From NCBI GenBank assembly GCA_051275765.1, contig JBNMOV010000039.1, forward strand, positions 1 through 18,167: a stretch of 18,167 bases of DNA, read 5' to 3'. Within the stretch, counting starts at the first letter, position 1; every line of letters starts with the position of its first letter. Below the pieces are notes generated by a model. It was given only the letters and a program-made list of their open reading frames with translations, ran no database searches and had not been told where the DNA came from. Below, piece by piece: positions 1-7,280 of this stretch. The DNA comes from JAHDCE01 sp051275765 (GTDB lineage: Bacteria > Bacteroidota > Bacteroidia > Chitinophagales > Saprospiraceae). The translations under genes were made by a program, and so were the position numbers.

Positions 1-78
1 AAAAACAAAGAGGTGTTTATTCACAATAATAGTTTAGGATATATGGACGATTTAAGTAATTTTTCCTCTTACTTGTAA
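1..78 (+). CDS. C-terminal end of an upstream gene (partial, unknown product)
   Basis: Frame 1 is open from the window edge to a TAA at 76-78 and reads as 25 residues ending in DLSNFSSYL. The other two forward frames hit stops by about base 36. The residue mix looks protein-like, and a strong palindrome starts right after the stop, as expected at a gene end. No domain can be recognised in so short a tail. It would converge on the reverse-strand gene ending at 213. It could be a chance open stretch. Confidence 0.45.
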   Translation, partial: KNKEVFIHNNSLGYMDDLSNFSSYL

Positions 79-80
79 TA

Positions 81-200
81 GGTGAATTAACTGAAAAAAC
101 GGTCTGACGAGTGAATTTTGAGTAAGGAAATAAAGATAAATTTTTTGCTTCTTTAATTTTATTGACTCGTCTGACCGTTTTTTATTCAACATCCCTAAGT
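81..200. repeat. Palindromic repeat, family A copy 1; likely bidirectional terminator
   Basis: Bases 94-112 and 165-183 form an inverted repeat matching at 18 of 19 positions, with a 52-base spacer; weaker complementarity extends outward to 81 and 194. The arms carry A6 and T6 runs, so the RNA from either strand would end its stem in U residues, as in a bidirectional terminator between convergent genes. The right end (TTATTCAACATCCCTAAG, 182-199) recurs at the right end of the element at 7281-7444 and, diverged, at 8531-8558, marking this as a member of a dispersed repeat family. The 13-base core seen in two other copies is absent here. Confidence 0.7.
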
Positions 201-212
201 GAATTCATTTCA

Positions 213-575
213 CTAAGCATTTCCTTCTTTCCACTTCAATACAATCATTCCCAATCTACCTACCAAGAAAATAAAGAGTCCAAACATAGAAGGCAAAAAG
301 CTTCTTTTTAATCCTCCTGCGAGCATCTGAATAGATGCATCATCCATGCCTTCTATTGTATCAAATCCTTCTATCAATCCTAACGTCTGACCTAGAAAAC
401 CCCAAGCGACAGCAAATAAAGACAATGATGAAATCAATGCAAGTGTTTTAGCACGATCGTTTTTAGCCATCAATTCTTTTACGAATAAAACGATGATAAG
501 AATAAGTAAGAATACGAGAGGTATCATAAAGAATAAGCCTCCTTCTGAAATGATATTGATAATTAATATTTGCAT
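213..575 (-). CDS. Small MotA/TolQ/ExbB-like membrane protein
   Basis: This is a 120-residue protein with three predicted membrane segments (about residues 15-34, 45-65 and 92-114). The stretch GFLGQTLGLIEGF (59-71) followed by AGGLKRSFLPSMFGL (86-100) resembles the conserved part of the MotA/TolQ/ExbB proton-channel family, where a Gly-rich turn and an AxG-L-x-A/S-L-x-T/S helix line the channel. The protein is shorter than classical ExbB/TolQ (about 220 residues) and no ExbD/TolR or MotB partner is adjacent, so a TonB or gliding role is only inferred. The frame can be extended to a TTG at 617, but that codon lies inside a good -7 promoter match (615-622). The ATG at 575 is therefore preferred. 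It is transcribed divergently from the kinase gene at 817. Confidence 0.6.
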   Translation of the reverse strand: MQILIINIISEGGLFFMIPLVFLLILIIVLFVKELMAKNDRAKTLALISSLSLFAVAWGFLGQTLGLIEGFDTIEGMDDASIQMLAGGLKRSFLPSMFGLFIFLVGRLGMIVLKWKEGNA

Positions 576-614
576 AATGATTAGATTTTGAATAGTTTTT
601 AAATTAATGATGCT

Positions 615-622
615 CAAATCTA
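615..622 (-). promoter_or_regulatory. Candidate -7 promoter box for the MotA/TolQ-like gene
   Basis: On the reverse strand 622 to 615 reads TAGATTTG, a full match to the Bacteroidota -7 consensus TAnnTTTG, about 40 bases before the ATG at 575. No convincing -33 TTTG is found at the usual spacing, so this is a partial promoter match. Confidence 0.4.
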
Positions 623-711
623 TGCTTATTCAAACGAGTATTTTTCTTTTTGCGACAAGCAGACAAACTAAGCTTGGATTTGACCAAATTAGCGAGATAA
701 ACGGATTTTAT

Positions 712-719
712 TAATTTTG
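712..719 (+). promoter_or_regulatory. Weak candidate -7 promoter box for the kinase-regulator operon
   Basis: Bases 712-719 read TAATTTTG, matching TAnnTTTG. A TTTG lies at 679-682, but the 29-base spacer is longer than usual, and the start codon is about 100 bases downstream. Such AT-rich octamers arise by chance, so confidence is low. Confidence 0.25.
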
Positions 720-816
720 ACTGTAGAATACCTTGCTAAATCTGTAATTCATCTACAAAATCGAATATCATCTGATTATTTCAATATCTTGGAAGTAGAT
801 AAGAGAAACTTCAAAC

Positions 817-1902
817 ATGAAAAAAATGACCACACTATCCAATAAGGATACATCCAAATTCATCCCCCTACACTTCCTCTTTTGGCTAGGAGTCTGGTTT
901 TTCTTCATGTACTTTTTTAGTTATAATTCCAGTGATAGCGTTTACGTCACATGGTTTTCGAGCTTACTTTTGCCCGTTACAATGTTAGTAACTTACTTCG
1001 TCGTTTACTATTTAATTCCTCAATATCTATTAGCAAAAAAATATTTTCAATTTATATTATATAGTATTTATACCCTCATTTTTTCCACCTATTCTATTAT
1101 CGTAACTATCCTATGCAGTTTTGTTTTTTTATCAGAATTAGAAATAACGGATATGCCGCCTATGAGTAGGAATTTTGTGTTTATTTCTATTTTAATTTAT
1201 TTAATAGTGATACTAGCAAGTTGCTTTAGTTTAATTCAACATAATTTTAAAACAACTGCAAAAAATAAAGATTTAGAAAATAAGATATTAGCCAATCAAC
1301 TCAAATTCAAAGAACAAGAATTAAACTATCTCAAAAAACAAATCCATCCTCATTTCTTATTCAATACCTTAAATACCATTTATGGTTTCGCCTTGAAGAA
1401 ATCTGAAGATACGCCAGAAATCATTCTTAAATTATCCAATTTACTAGACTATATATTATACCAAGTCCAAAAACCAAAAGTAAGTTTGGCAGAAGAAATA
1501 TCACACATCAAAGAATATATTGATTTAGAACGTATTCGTTTTCAAGATACCTTAGATATTTATTTTGAAGCAGAAAAAATCCCTTCAGCATTAGAAATCG
1601 CTCCTATGATGTTTTTGCCATTCGTAGAAAATGCTTTCAAACATGGAAGTATTATTAATGGAAAAATGCAAGTAGAAATAAAACTAAATTTAGTAAGTGA
1701 ACAGATTATTTTCTCCATTAAAAATACAAGTATTCATGAAGCAGAAACAGAAAATTCAAAAGGACTAGGATTAGAAAATATCAAGAAAAGGCTAGTCTTG
1801 AATTATGAAAATAATTACGAATTATCTACTGTCCAAAAAGGTAATTATTACGAAGTTGAATTAAAAATCCCACAAAAAATAAAAGATGCTAAAAACGATT
1901 AA
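817..1902 (+). CDS. LytS-type sensor histidine kinase
   Basis: This 361-residue membrane kinase has four predicted N-terminal membrane helices (about residues 16-35, 45-66, 78-106 and 120-141), a short linker predicted to be coiled (145-175), and a His_kinase (LytS/YehU family) module. The family motif PHFLFNTLNTIYG begins at residue 178, so H179 is the predicted phospho-accepting histidine. The ATP-binding part shows the N-box ENAFKHG (271-277) and a G-box GLGLENIKKRL (316-326). It has no extracellular sensor domain, so the membrane segment probably senses the signal, which is unknown. The stop overlaps the response regulator start by 17 bases, indicating translational coupling and a cognate pair. 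Confidence 0.93.
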   Translation: MKKMTTLSNKDTSKFIPLHFLFWLGVWFFFMYFFSYNSSDSVYVTWFSSLLLPVTMLVTYFVVYYLIPQYLLAKKYFQFILYSIYTLIFSTYSIIVTILCSFVFLSELEITDMPPMSRNFVFISILIYLIVILASCFSLIQHNFKTTAKNKDLENKILANQLKFKEQELNYLKKQIHPHFLFNTLNTIYGFALKKSEDTPEIILKLSNLLDYILYQVQKPKVSLAEEISHIKEYIDLERIRFQDTLDIYFEAEKIPSALEIAPMMFLPFVENAFKHGSIINGKMQVEIKLNLVSEQIIFSIKNTSIHEAETENSKGLGLENIKKRLVLNYENNYELSTVQKGNYYEVELKIPQKIKDAKND

Positions 1903-2602
1903 TTGCCTCATCATAGACGATGAACCAACAGCTCGTGAAATATTAGAAAACCATCTAGGAAAGATAGATTTCGTAAAAGTAGTAGCCAGTTGTTCCAGTC
2001 CAATGAAAGGATTATCCATCATTAAAACACAGCCAATCGACTTAGTGTTTTTAGATATCAATATGCCAGAAATGTCTGGTTTATCTTTCGCTAAATCAGT
2101 AGGCAAAAACGTAAAAATTATCTTCACGACAGCCTATCGAGAATACGCTATAGATGGCTTCGATTTACAGGCAGTCGATTATTTATTGAAGCCTATTTCT
2201 TTAGAAAGACTGATACAAGGACTCAATAAATTCATAGACGAAAGCATCCCCGTTGTAGAAAAAGAAACAAAAGAAATCAAAACAGAAACGACAGATTTTA
2301 TCTTCGTTCGTTCTAATCGAAAAATGATAAAAATTAATTTTGCAGAGATACTTTATATCGAAAGTATCGCAGATTATGTAAAAATACATCAAGTAGAAAA
2401 GACGATCATCACCAGAGAAACTATCACGAGTATAGAAGCTAAATTACCTCAGTCATCATTCATGAGAGTACATAGATCATTCATCGTTTCCATTGCCAAA
2501 ATAGCATCCTTTACCAATGAATTTGTAGAGCTAACGAATAAAGTTATTCCAATTAGTAGAGGATATAAAAAGGAGGTTTTGGAGAGATTGGAAGGGATGT
2601 AG
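1886..2602 (+). CDS. LytTR-family response regulator
   Basis: This 238-residue cytoplasmic DNA-binding regulator is the likely partner of the upstream kinase. The receiver domain (about 4-118) has the acidic pair D11/D12, the phospho-acceptor D57 in LDINMPEMSG, T81 and the conserved K102 in LLKPIS. A charged linker (120-136) leads to a LytTR domain (about 137-235) with typical elements such as YIESIADYVKI (157-167) and FMRVHRSFIVS (192-202). LytTR domains bind short imperfect direct repeats in promoters; no clear target repeat was identified in this window. The ATG at 1886 is inside the kinase coding sequence. Confidence 0.93.
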   Translation: MLKTINCLIIDDEPTAREILENHLGKIDFVKVVASCSSPMKGLSIIKTQPIDLVFLDINMPEMSGLSFAKSVGKNVKIIFTTAYREYAIDGFDLQAVDYLLKPISLERLIQGLNKFIDESIPVVEKETKEIKTETTDFIFVRSNRKMIKINFAEILYIESIADYVKIHQVEKTIITRETITSIEAKLPQSSFMRVHRSFIVSIAKIASFTNEFVELTNKVIPISRGYKKEVLERLEGM

Positions 2603-2676
2603 GATGTTTTTTAAAATAACGATATATCAAATATTTAGGATTTTTAAGGGAGCATATTTTTGGAAAAATAGAAGAA

Positions 2677-2699
2677 TATACTTTTTTATAAAAAGTATA
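2677..2699 (+). terminator. Weak AT-rich hairpin after the response regulator
   Basis: TATACTTTTT (2677-2686) pairs perfectly with AAAAAGTATA (2690-2699) around a 3-base loop. It sits 75 bases after the regulator stop and 40 bases before the next start. The stem has almost no GC and there is no trailing T run, so it is a doubtful terminator. Confidence 0.25.
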
Positions 2700-2885
2700 A
2701 ACCTATTTAAAATCATATAATTTCTAAAACAATTTAAAATGAAAAAACTCCTAACAACAACACTAATATTAGCTCTAATATTTCCATCAATTTTTAGTCA
2801 AGACTTTTTTAATGCTTCTTCTACTTGGCAAGAGGACTATTTCGCTGCGAACATTCCTACTATCATTACAGAAAAGTATCAACAC

Positions 2886-3054
2886 CTAGTGGACTAACTC
2901 ATAAATTCCGATACGCCCAAGATTTGTCCTTATCAGCTTCTACGTCGTTCCAAAAATACTCATTACGCTAAGGCGTAACTCCGTTTTTTGTGCCTAGCAG
3001 AAACTAATAATTACGACATCTTAACATACCCTAACTTATGAGTTAATCCACTAG
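2886..3054. mobile_element. MITE-like palindromic element, family A copy 2, inserted in a gene
   Basis: The element spans 2890-3050 (161 bases) and is flanked by CTAG at 2886-2889 and 3051-3054, which looks like a target-site duplication. Terminal inverted repeats 2890-2904 and 3036-3050 match at 14 of 15 positions, with weaker complementarity further in. The core GCTAAGGCGTAAC (2967-2979) and the motif TGCCTAGCA (2991-2999) are exact reverse complements of sequences in the 7281-7444 copy. TTACGC-TAAG-GCGTAA (2963-2978) is a perfect small hairpin. There is no coding capacity for a transposase, so it would need one supplied in trans. Confidence 0.7.
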
Positions 3055-3202
3055 TTAATGGAGACATCATGATTAACAACTTATCGTATATGAAAATATA
3101 TAAGATAGGAACCCAAGTAATACAAAATCCTGGTTCTATACCCGATGAATACAATGATCTCAATGAGAATATGCAGCAGCAATAAGAGAAGAAGATCAAA
3201 AG

Positions 3203-3796
3203 GTGTTTTTTATCCCAGAATATAGTACGACAAGTGTAGAAGAAATCCTCTATGATTTTAATTGGGAAGTTGGAGATACTGTAAAGTGTATATCAGGCTG
3301 TATAACTATTATTTCTATAGGGACAATTGATTTTGGCAATGAAACAAGGAAATTATTTGTTCTTAATAATGGTGTAAATATAATAGAAGGTATAGGTTTT
3401 GAAACTGGATTATTCCGTTATCCTCTAGGACTTATAGAATCTGGAGGACAACTTGTTTGTTATTCAAAAGATGATATTATATATGGCGTATCAGAGTTTG
3501 TAGATTGTGAATTAACTGTAGACATCGAAACTATTCCAGATAATAAAAAAGAAACTATTTCGATTTCGCCAAATCCTGCTAGAGATGAAATCAGAATAAT
3601 AAACGAAAATGAGACTTCAAATACTAACATAAAAATCTATAATAGCTTTGGTCTTCTAATCACTGAATTACAAAATGTGCAGCTAAGCACTTCTCCATAT
3701 ATTATAGACACGCATCACTTCGCCAATGGCATTTATTTCATTAATATTGAATCTGATAATAATTCAAAAACTTTTAAAATAATCAAATCGAAATAA
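3203..3796 (+). CDS. Remaining open frame of the disrupted gene, with T9SS sorting domain
   Basis: This is the longest intact piece of the pseudogene at 2739-3796, readable from a GTG at 3203. That GTG is in all likelihood an internal Val codon (the frame runs on upstream as AAAIREEDQKV to a TGA at 3164). It has no signal peptide of its own. Residues about 110-197 form a type A T9SS C-terminal domain, with ISISPNPARDEI (116-127 approximately), then GIYFINIES and a basic end KIIKSK. Without the N-terminal export signal the product could not reach the periplasm. An automated annotation would probably call this a separate hypothetical protein. Confidence 0.5.
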   Translation: MFFIPEYSTTSVEEILYDFNWEVGDTVKCISGCITIISIGTIDFGNETRKLFVLNNGVNIIEGIGFETGLFRYPLGLIESGGQLVCYSKDDIIYGVSEFVDCELTVDIETIPDNKKETISISPNPARDEIRIINENETSNTNIKIYNSFGLLITELQNVQLSTSPYIIDTHHFANGIYFINIESDNNSKTFKIIKSK

Positions 3797-3834
3797 ATTC
3801 TGATGTTTTATTTTAGCAAGGTTCTTTTCTAGCA

Positions 3835-3867
3835 AAACATCGAAAGTCTTCAAAACTTTCGATGTTT
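3835..3867 (+). terminator. Rho-independent terminator-like hairpin
   Basis: AAACATCGAAAGT (3835-3847) and ACTTTCGATGTTT (3855-3867) are perfect reverse complements with a 7-base loop, 38 bases after the 3796 stop. A short T-rich stretch (ATTTTTG, 3871-3877) follows. The CATCGAAA/TTTCGATG stem recurs in the hairpin at 8987-9037. Confidence 0.65.
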
Positions 3868-3873
3868 AAGATT

Positions 3874-3900
3874 TTTGACTTTAGGAAATTGTTATATTTG
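3874..3900 (+). promoter_or_regulatory. Candidate promoter for the membrane LytTR regulator
   Basis: TATATTTG at 3893-3900 matches the Bacteroidota -7 consensus TAnnTTTG in full, and TTTG at 3874-3877 could be the -33 box. The 15-base spacer is a little short. The ATG at 3948 lies about 48 bases downstream. Confidence 0.45.
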
Positions 3901-3947
3901 TTAGAGAATATTTTATTGATAAAATCCTAACAAATCGAATACCTCCA

Positions 3948-4745
3948 ATGCTAAAACAGTATTACCCATATATCAAAAAATGGAAAACTAAACTAGGGGT
4001 AATGCTAATTTTTATAGCAATCTGTTCGTTTATCATTTTGTTTTTAGAACCCTTCAAAACTAGCGAAAGCCGTAAGTTGACTGTAGAGGGATATAGCCTT
4101 TGCGTATTGGTTTCCTATCTCGCTGGATTATTTTTAGAATCCTATATTTTTGCCAAAAAGAAAATATGGCAGGTACAGGATGAATTGCTGATTCTTTTAT
4201 TTGTCGTTATCCTGTCTGCTATTAGTGTGTATTGGTATGATTTGGAAATTATCAAAAAACAAGATTATTATTGGGATAATTTATTGTTGTTTTCCTATCG
4301 AATCATCCTTCCTTTTTCTGTTCTTTTAGTTCCTTTGATAGCAGGGTTGAGGCGATATTATGGTCAGATTTTCGAATTGCCTAATGAGCATATCGTTACG
4401 ATTCAAGGAGCAAGTCAATCAGAGTTTTTAGAAATAGATCAACGTAAAATTTACTATATTAAATCTTCCAATAATTACGTAGAAATTAAATATATCGACG
4501 AGGAACATCAAACCAAAAACAAACTCATCAGATGTACCTTATCTCAAGCTGCACAGCAAGTTCCTGATTTTTTACAATGCCATAGGAGTTATATCGTGAA
4601 TCCACTATATATGGAAGCGATTAATGGAACACAGAAAAAAGCATTTTTACAATTGAAAGATTTGGCAGACGAGATTCCTATCTCAAAATCTTATTATTCA
4701 ATGGTCAAAACCAAGCTCCATTCGCCACAAACAGGGGACATTTAG
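3948..4745 (+). CDS. Membrane-anchored LytTR DNA-binding regulator
   Basis: This 265-residue protein has four predicted membrane helices (about residues 16-35, 49-69, 78-97 and 112-134) followed by a cytoplasmic LytTR domain (about 148-258). The LytTR part shows IYYIKSSNNYVEIKY (168-182) and FLQCHRSYIVNPLYM (208-222), close to the conserved pattern of the family. There is no receiver domain, so it is not a classical response regulator. Membrane-bound LytTR proteins of this layout are thought to sense a signal within the membrane directly. It is preceded by its own promoter-like sequence and followed after 86 bases by the fatty-acid-hydroxylase-superfamily gene, a possible target or functional partner; this link is inferred from position only. 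Confidence 0.88.
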   Translation: MLKQYYPYIKKWKTKLGVMLIFIAICSFIILFLEPFKTSESRKLTVEGYSLCVLVSYLAGLFLESYIFAKKKIWQVQDELLILLFVVILSAISVYWYDLEIIKKQDYYWDNLLLFSYRIILPFSVLLVPLIAGLRRYYGQIFELPNEHIVTIQGASQSEFLEIDQRKIYYIKSSNNYVEIKYIDEEHQTKNKLIRCTLSQAAQQVPDFLQCHRSYIVNPLYMEAINGTQKKAFLQLKDLADEIPISKSYYSMVKTKLHSPQTGDI

Positions 4746-4761
4746 CCACAATGCCTATTTT

Positions 4762-4778
4762 AGGCTTTTAAAAAGCCT
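4762..4778 (+). terminator. Short hairpin after the LytTR gene
   Basis: AGGCTTTT (4762-4769) and AAAAGCCT (4771-4778) are perfectly complementary; in practice the central bases form the loop. It sits 16 bases after the stop. Only scattered T residues follow, so termination may be weak and read-through into the next gene is possible. Confidence 0.4.
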
Positions 4779-4788
4779 GATTCTTTGA

Positions 4789-4796
4789 TAATTTTG
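4789..4796 (+). promoter_or_regulatory. Candidate -7 box for the hydroxylase gene
   Basis: TAATTTTG matches TAnnTTTG. A transcript starting about 7 bases later would begin near 4803, at the alternative TTG codon at 4802, which favours the ATG at 4832 as the start. No clear -33 box is seen. Confidence 0.35.
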
Positions 4797-4831
4797 GTCA
4801 GTTGTTAATTTCACTTCCAAGATTTTCCAAG

Positions 4832-6076
4832 ATGAATGTATATGCTTTTATTACGCCAATAGTGGTGTTGCTCCTTGTATTAGAAATCGTTTATAGCGTC
4901 AGTGTCAAAAATGGAAAGTATCCATTTCAAGATACGATTACCAATTTAGGTACAGGGATAGGCAATCAATGTGTCAATCTAGGTGTGGTATTTTTTGTGT
5001 ATAAATTTTATGGCTGGATATATGGCATGACACCTCTCCAAATTCCCATCACTTGGTATACTTTGATTCTTCTTCTTTTATTGCAGGATTTTATTTTTTA
5101 TTGGTTCCATAGGGCAGGCCATACCATCAATATTTTTTGGGCAGCACATATGGCTCATCATTCATCAGAGGAGATGAATTTATCTGTTGGTATCAGAGCC
5201 AGTTTCACACAGCGTATTTTCCAATTCCTGTTTTTCGATTGGATTTTAGTTGTTGTTGGATTCAGTCCAGAGGCAGTTTATTCTATGGCTGCTGTTCATT
5301 TATTGTTGGCATATTGGCATCACACAGCAGTTATTAATAAAATGGGCTGGTGGGAAAAATACTTTGTCACCCCTTCTCATCATCGAGTGCATCATGGTGT
5401 GAACCCTCAATATATTGATAAGAATTTTTCAGAATTTCTAATTGTTTGGGATAAGTTCTTTGGTTCTTTCGAGGAAGAAGTAGAGGAAGTCTGCTATGGC
5501 GTGACTCATCCGCCTAGAACATGGAATCCTGTTCATATCAATTTTCAGTTTTGGAAACAACTCTGGGATGATGCCAAAGAAACGGATTACTTCTTGGATA
5601 AAATCAAGATTTGGTTCATGCCTATAGGTTGGAGACCAAGAGATCTAGAACCTTATTTCAATAATGGTAGAATTGGCTATAATAGATCCGAACAGACCAA
5701 ATATGAAAGTAATGAAATGCCTAAATCCAGGAATTATCTCATCGTTCAGATCGCATTAGGTATCCTATTTTTATTCTTTACGATCAATCTTAGTTTGCCT
5801 TTAGTGTATTGGCATAGGATTTTATTGTCAGCAGGGATATTTTTTATGATCATTAGTTGGGGAGCAATTTTAGAAAATAAGAAATGGGCAGCAGCAGCAG
5901 AAATATTCAGAACGTTATTTATGGCGATTAGTTTAGTTTTTGTGCTGCACATTACAGCGATTTCGACTTATCAAAACTGGACAACTATTGCTATTTCTAT
6001 TGTTGCAGGAATCAGTATCATGTATTTTTCTGTAGTCATAGCCAATCCCGCAAAAAAGGCCTTAAGTCAAGTATAA
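4832..6076 (+). CDS. Alkylglycerol-monooxygenase-like fatty acid hydroxylase superfamily protein
   Basis: This 414-residue integral membrane protein belongs to the sterol desaturase/fatty acid hydroxylase superfamily of di-iron enzymes. The histidine clusters are all present: HRAGH (93-97), HMAHH (106-110) followed by SSEEMN, HH (163-164), and HHRVHH (183-188) within TPSHHRVHHG. FWAAHMAHHSSEEMNLS and DKNFSEFLIVWDKFFGSFEEE resemble the alkylglycerol monooxygenase (TMEM195) branch, which cleaves ether lipids; the actual substrate is uncertain. Membrane helices are predicted near 5-24, 45-60, 74-92, 130-165, and four more in the C-terminal part (about 303-405), which lacks the His motifs. The frame extends 10 codons upstream to a TTG at 4802; ATG was chosen because a -7-like box ends just before that TTG. 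Confidence 0.85.
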   Translation: MNVYAFITPIVVLLLVLEIVYSVSVKNGKYPFQDTITNLGTGIGNQCVNLGVVFFVYKFYGWIYGMTPLQIPITWYTLILLLLLQDFIFYWFHRAGHTINIFWAAHMAHHSSEEMNLSVGIRASFTQRIFQFLFFDWILVVVGFSPEAVYSMAAVHLLLAYWHHTAVINKMGWWEKYFVTPSHHRVHHGVNPQYIDKNFSEFLIVWDKFFGSFEEEVEEVCYGVTHPPRTWNPVHINFQFWKQLWDDAKETDYFLDKIKIWFMPIGWRPRDLEPYFNNGRIGYNRSEQTKYESNEMPKSRNYLIVQIALGILFLFFTINLSLPLVYWHRILLSAGIFFMIISWGAILENKKWAAAAEIFRTLFMAISLVFVLHITAISTYQNWTTIAISIVAGISIMYFSVVIANPAKKALSQV

Positions 6077-6124
6077 ATTAATTAAAATAAGTTCTTAATC
6101 ATAGAGATTGTTTTATAATAAAAT

Positions 6125-6161
6125 CCCCTCCTAATCTCCTTGAAGAGAAGGTGAGGAGGGG
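6125..6161. terminator. GC-rich hairpin after the hydroxylase gene
   Basis: CCCCTCCT (6125-6132) pairs exactly with AGGAGGGG (6154-6161), with further partial pairing (CCTT/AAGG) inside. It is by far the most GC-rich hairpin in the surrounding AT-rich intergenic DNA and lies 49 bases after the stop. The flanks are A-rich on the left and mixed on the right rather than a clean T run. Confidence 0.5.
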
Positions 6162-6206
6162 TTAAATAAAATCCTTAATTCTTACACCCATTTAGTCAAA
6201 CATCCA

Positions 6207-7235
6207 ATGAAAAAACACCTTTTGATATGCACCCTATTATCTAGCTGTATCTTATGCTTTAATTGTTCCAATTTTAAAGAAGTCACCCCCAATTATCCTA
6301 AAAAAGTCAATCGACTCATTAAGGAATCCATACAACATTCAGACGCATCTTCTTATTATTTAGGCAAAGTAGATACCATCATTTCTGATGGCTTTAAAAT
6401 CGCTTTTGAAAGCGTTGGAGATAAGAAGAATTCGAGTATTTTACTCATCAATGGATTCAGAGCACCAGCATCTACTTGGTCGCCTGATTTTGTGTTGGGA
6501 TTAGTAGAAGAAGGTTATCATGTAGTGAAAATAGATAATAGAGATGTAGGACTATCCTGCAATCTATCATCCAAAAAGAAACAAATTTACACCTTGCAGG
6601 ATATGGCAAATGATGGCGTATTAGTCATGGATAAACTAGGTATCGGAAATTTCCACGTAGTGGGATCATCCATGGGAGGAATGATCGCACAAACTATGGC
6701 TATCGATTATCCAGATAGAGTCGCCTCATTGATTTCGATTTCTTCGACTGGTTATCTACATGATTCAGAATTGAAACATTTGACGTTTAATACAGCGATG
6801 AAGGCAGGTATTATTTTTATCAAATATGGAGTTAATGACAGGAACATCAAACAAGCTGTAAAAAGGAGAATAGAAGCAGAATCCTATCTAAGAGGCGATG
6901 AAGACATCACTCAAGAATGGATAGAAGATGTAGTACAAAAATTCGTGTATGAAAAGGAAAGAGGAGCATCCATCAATCGAAAAGCCATCAAAAGACATCG
7001 AAAAGCTATCAAGTTATCTGGTTCTCGACTAGAAGAGTTACACACGATTATTTCTCCAGTATTAGTCATTCATGGAAAAAAAGATCCATTGATTTTGCCA
7101 GAACATGCTAAGAAATATGCAGACCTTTTGCCTAATAAAAAATTGATAATATTAGATGATTTAGGTCATGTTCCTTCCAAAGAGCAAGAGCAGTTATTAT
7201 CTGGATATATTGTTGATTTTTTAGCGAATAAGTAG
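6207..7235 (+). CDS. Alpha/beta hydrolase, probably exported or lipid-anchored
   Basis: This 342-residue protein has an N-terminal hydrophobic segment ending in Cys (ILCFNC, C20). It may be a lipoprotein signal, although the lipobox is not canonical. The rest is an alpha/beta-hydrolase fold: an oxyanion-region ING (81-83), IDNRDVGLS (109-117), and the nucleophile elbow GSSMG (153-157) with S155. The acid is probably D293 in HGKKDPL and the base H321 in DLGHVPS. A cap region spans about 185-275. The layout resembles esterases/lipases annotated as alpha/beta fold hydrolases related to RdmC-like methylesterases. The substrate is unknown. It lies 130 bases after the membrane hydroxylase and behind a hairpin, so it is probably transcribed separately. 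Confidence 0.85.
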   Translation: MKKHLLICTLLSSCILCFNCSNFKEVTPNYPKKVNRLIKESIQHSDASSYYLGKVDTIISDGFKIAFESVGDKKNSSILLINGFRAPASTWSPDFVLGLVEEGYHVVKIDNRDVGLSCNLSSKKKQIYTLQDMANDGVLVMDKLGIGNFHVVGSSMGGMIAQTMAIDYPDRVASLISISSTGYLHDSELKHLTFNTAMKAGIIFIKYGVNDRNIKQAVKRRIEAESYLRGDEDITQEWIEDVVQKFVYEKERGASINRKAIKRHRKAIKLSGSRLEELHTIISPVLVIHGKKDPLILPEHAKKYADLLPNKKLIILDDLGHVPSKEQEQLLSGYIVDFLANK

Positions 7236-7280
7236 AACACAAACTGGGCATTATTTTTGCTGCAAATTATTGTATATTGT

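Larger units (their letters stand above)
2739..3796 (+). pseudogene. Disrupted T9SS-secreted protein gene
   Basis: The ATG at 2739 opens a signal peptide (MKKLLTTTLILALIFPSIFS, then Q) and reads 52 residues before a TAA at 2895-2897. That stop lies inside a palindromic insertion (2886-3054). If the insertion and one CTAG copy are removed, the frame joins cleanly as YQHLVNGDI and continues, in the same phase, to a TAA at 3183-3185. The rest of the protein (from EYAAAIREEDQKV) is in another frame. The shift lies near 3162-3172 and is explained by an extra GA in CAATGAGAATATG or by loss of one base. The last part carries a T9SS type A sorting domain. Restored, it would be roughly 295 residues. 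It was probably a secreted, surface-attached protein of unknown activity; the two independent lesions argue that it is inactive. Confidence 0.75.

Noticed and set aside
213..617. Longer start (TTG at 617) for the MotA/TolQ-like gene
   Set aside because: The TTG lies within the TAGATTTG promoter-like box, and the ATG at 575 leaves a more typical N-terminus.
1861..2392. Reverse-strand open frames inside the response regulator
   Set aside because: They lie opposite a well-supported kinase/regulator coding region and their translations show no family features.
3011..3199. Reverse-strand open frame of 62 residues
   Set aside because: It overlaps the end of the palindromic insertion and the decayed gene; the residue mix is not convincing and the forward reading explains the region.
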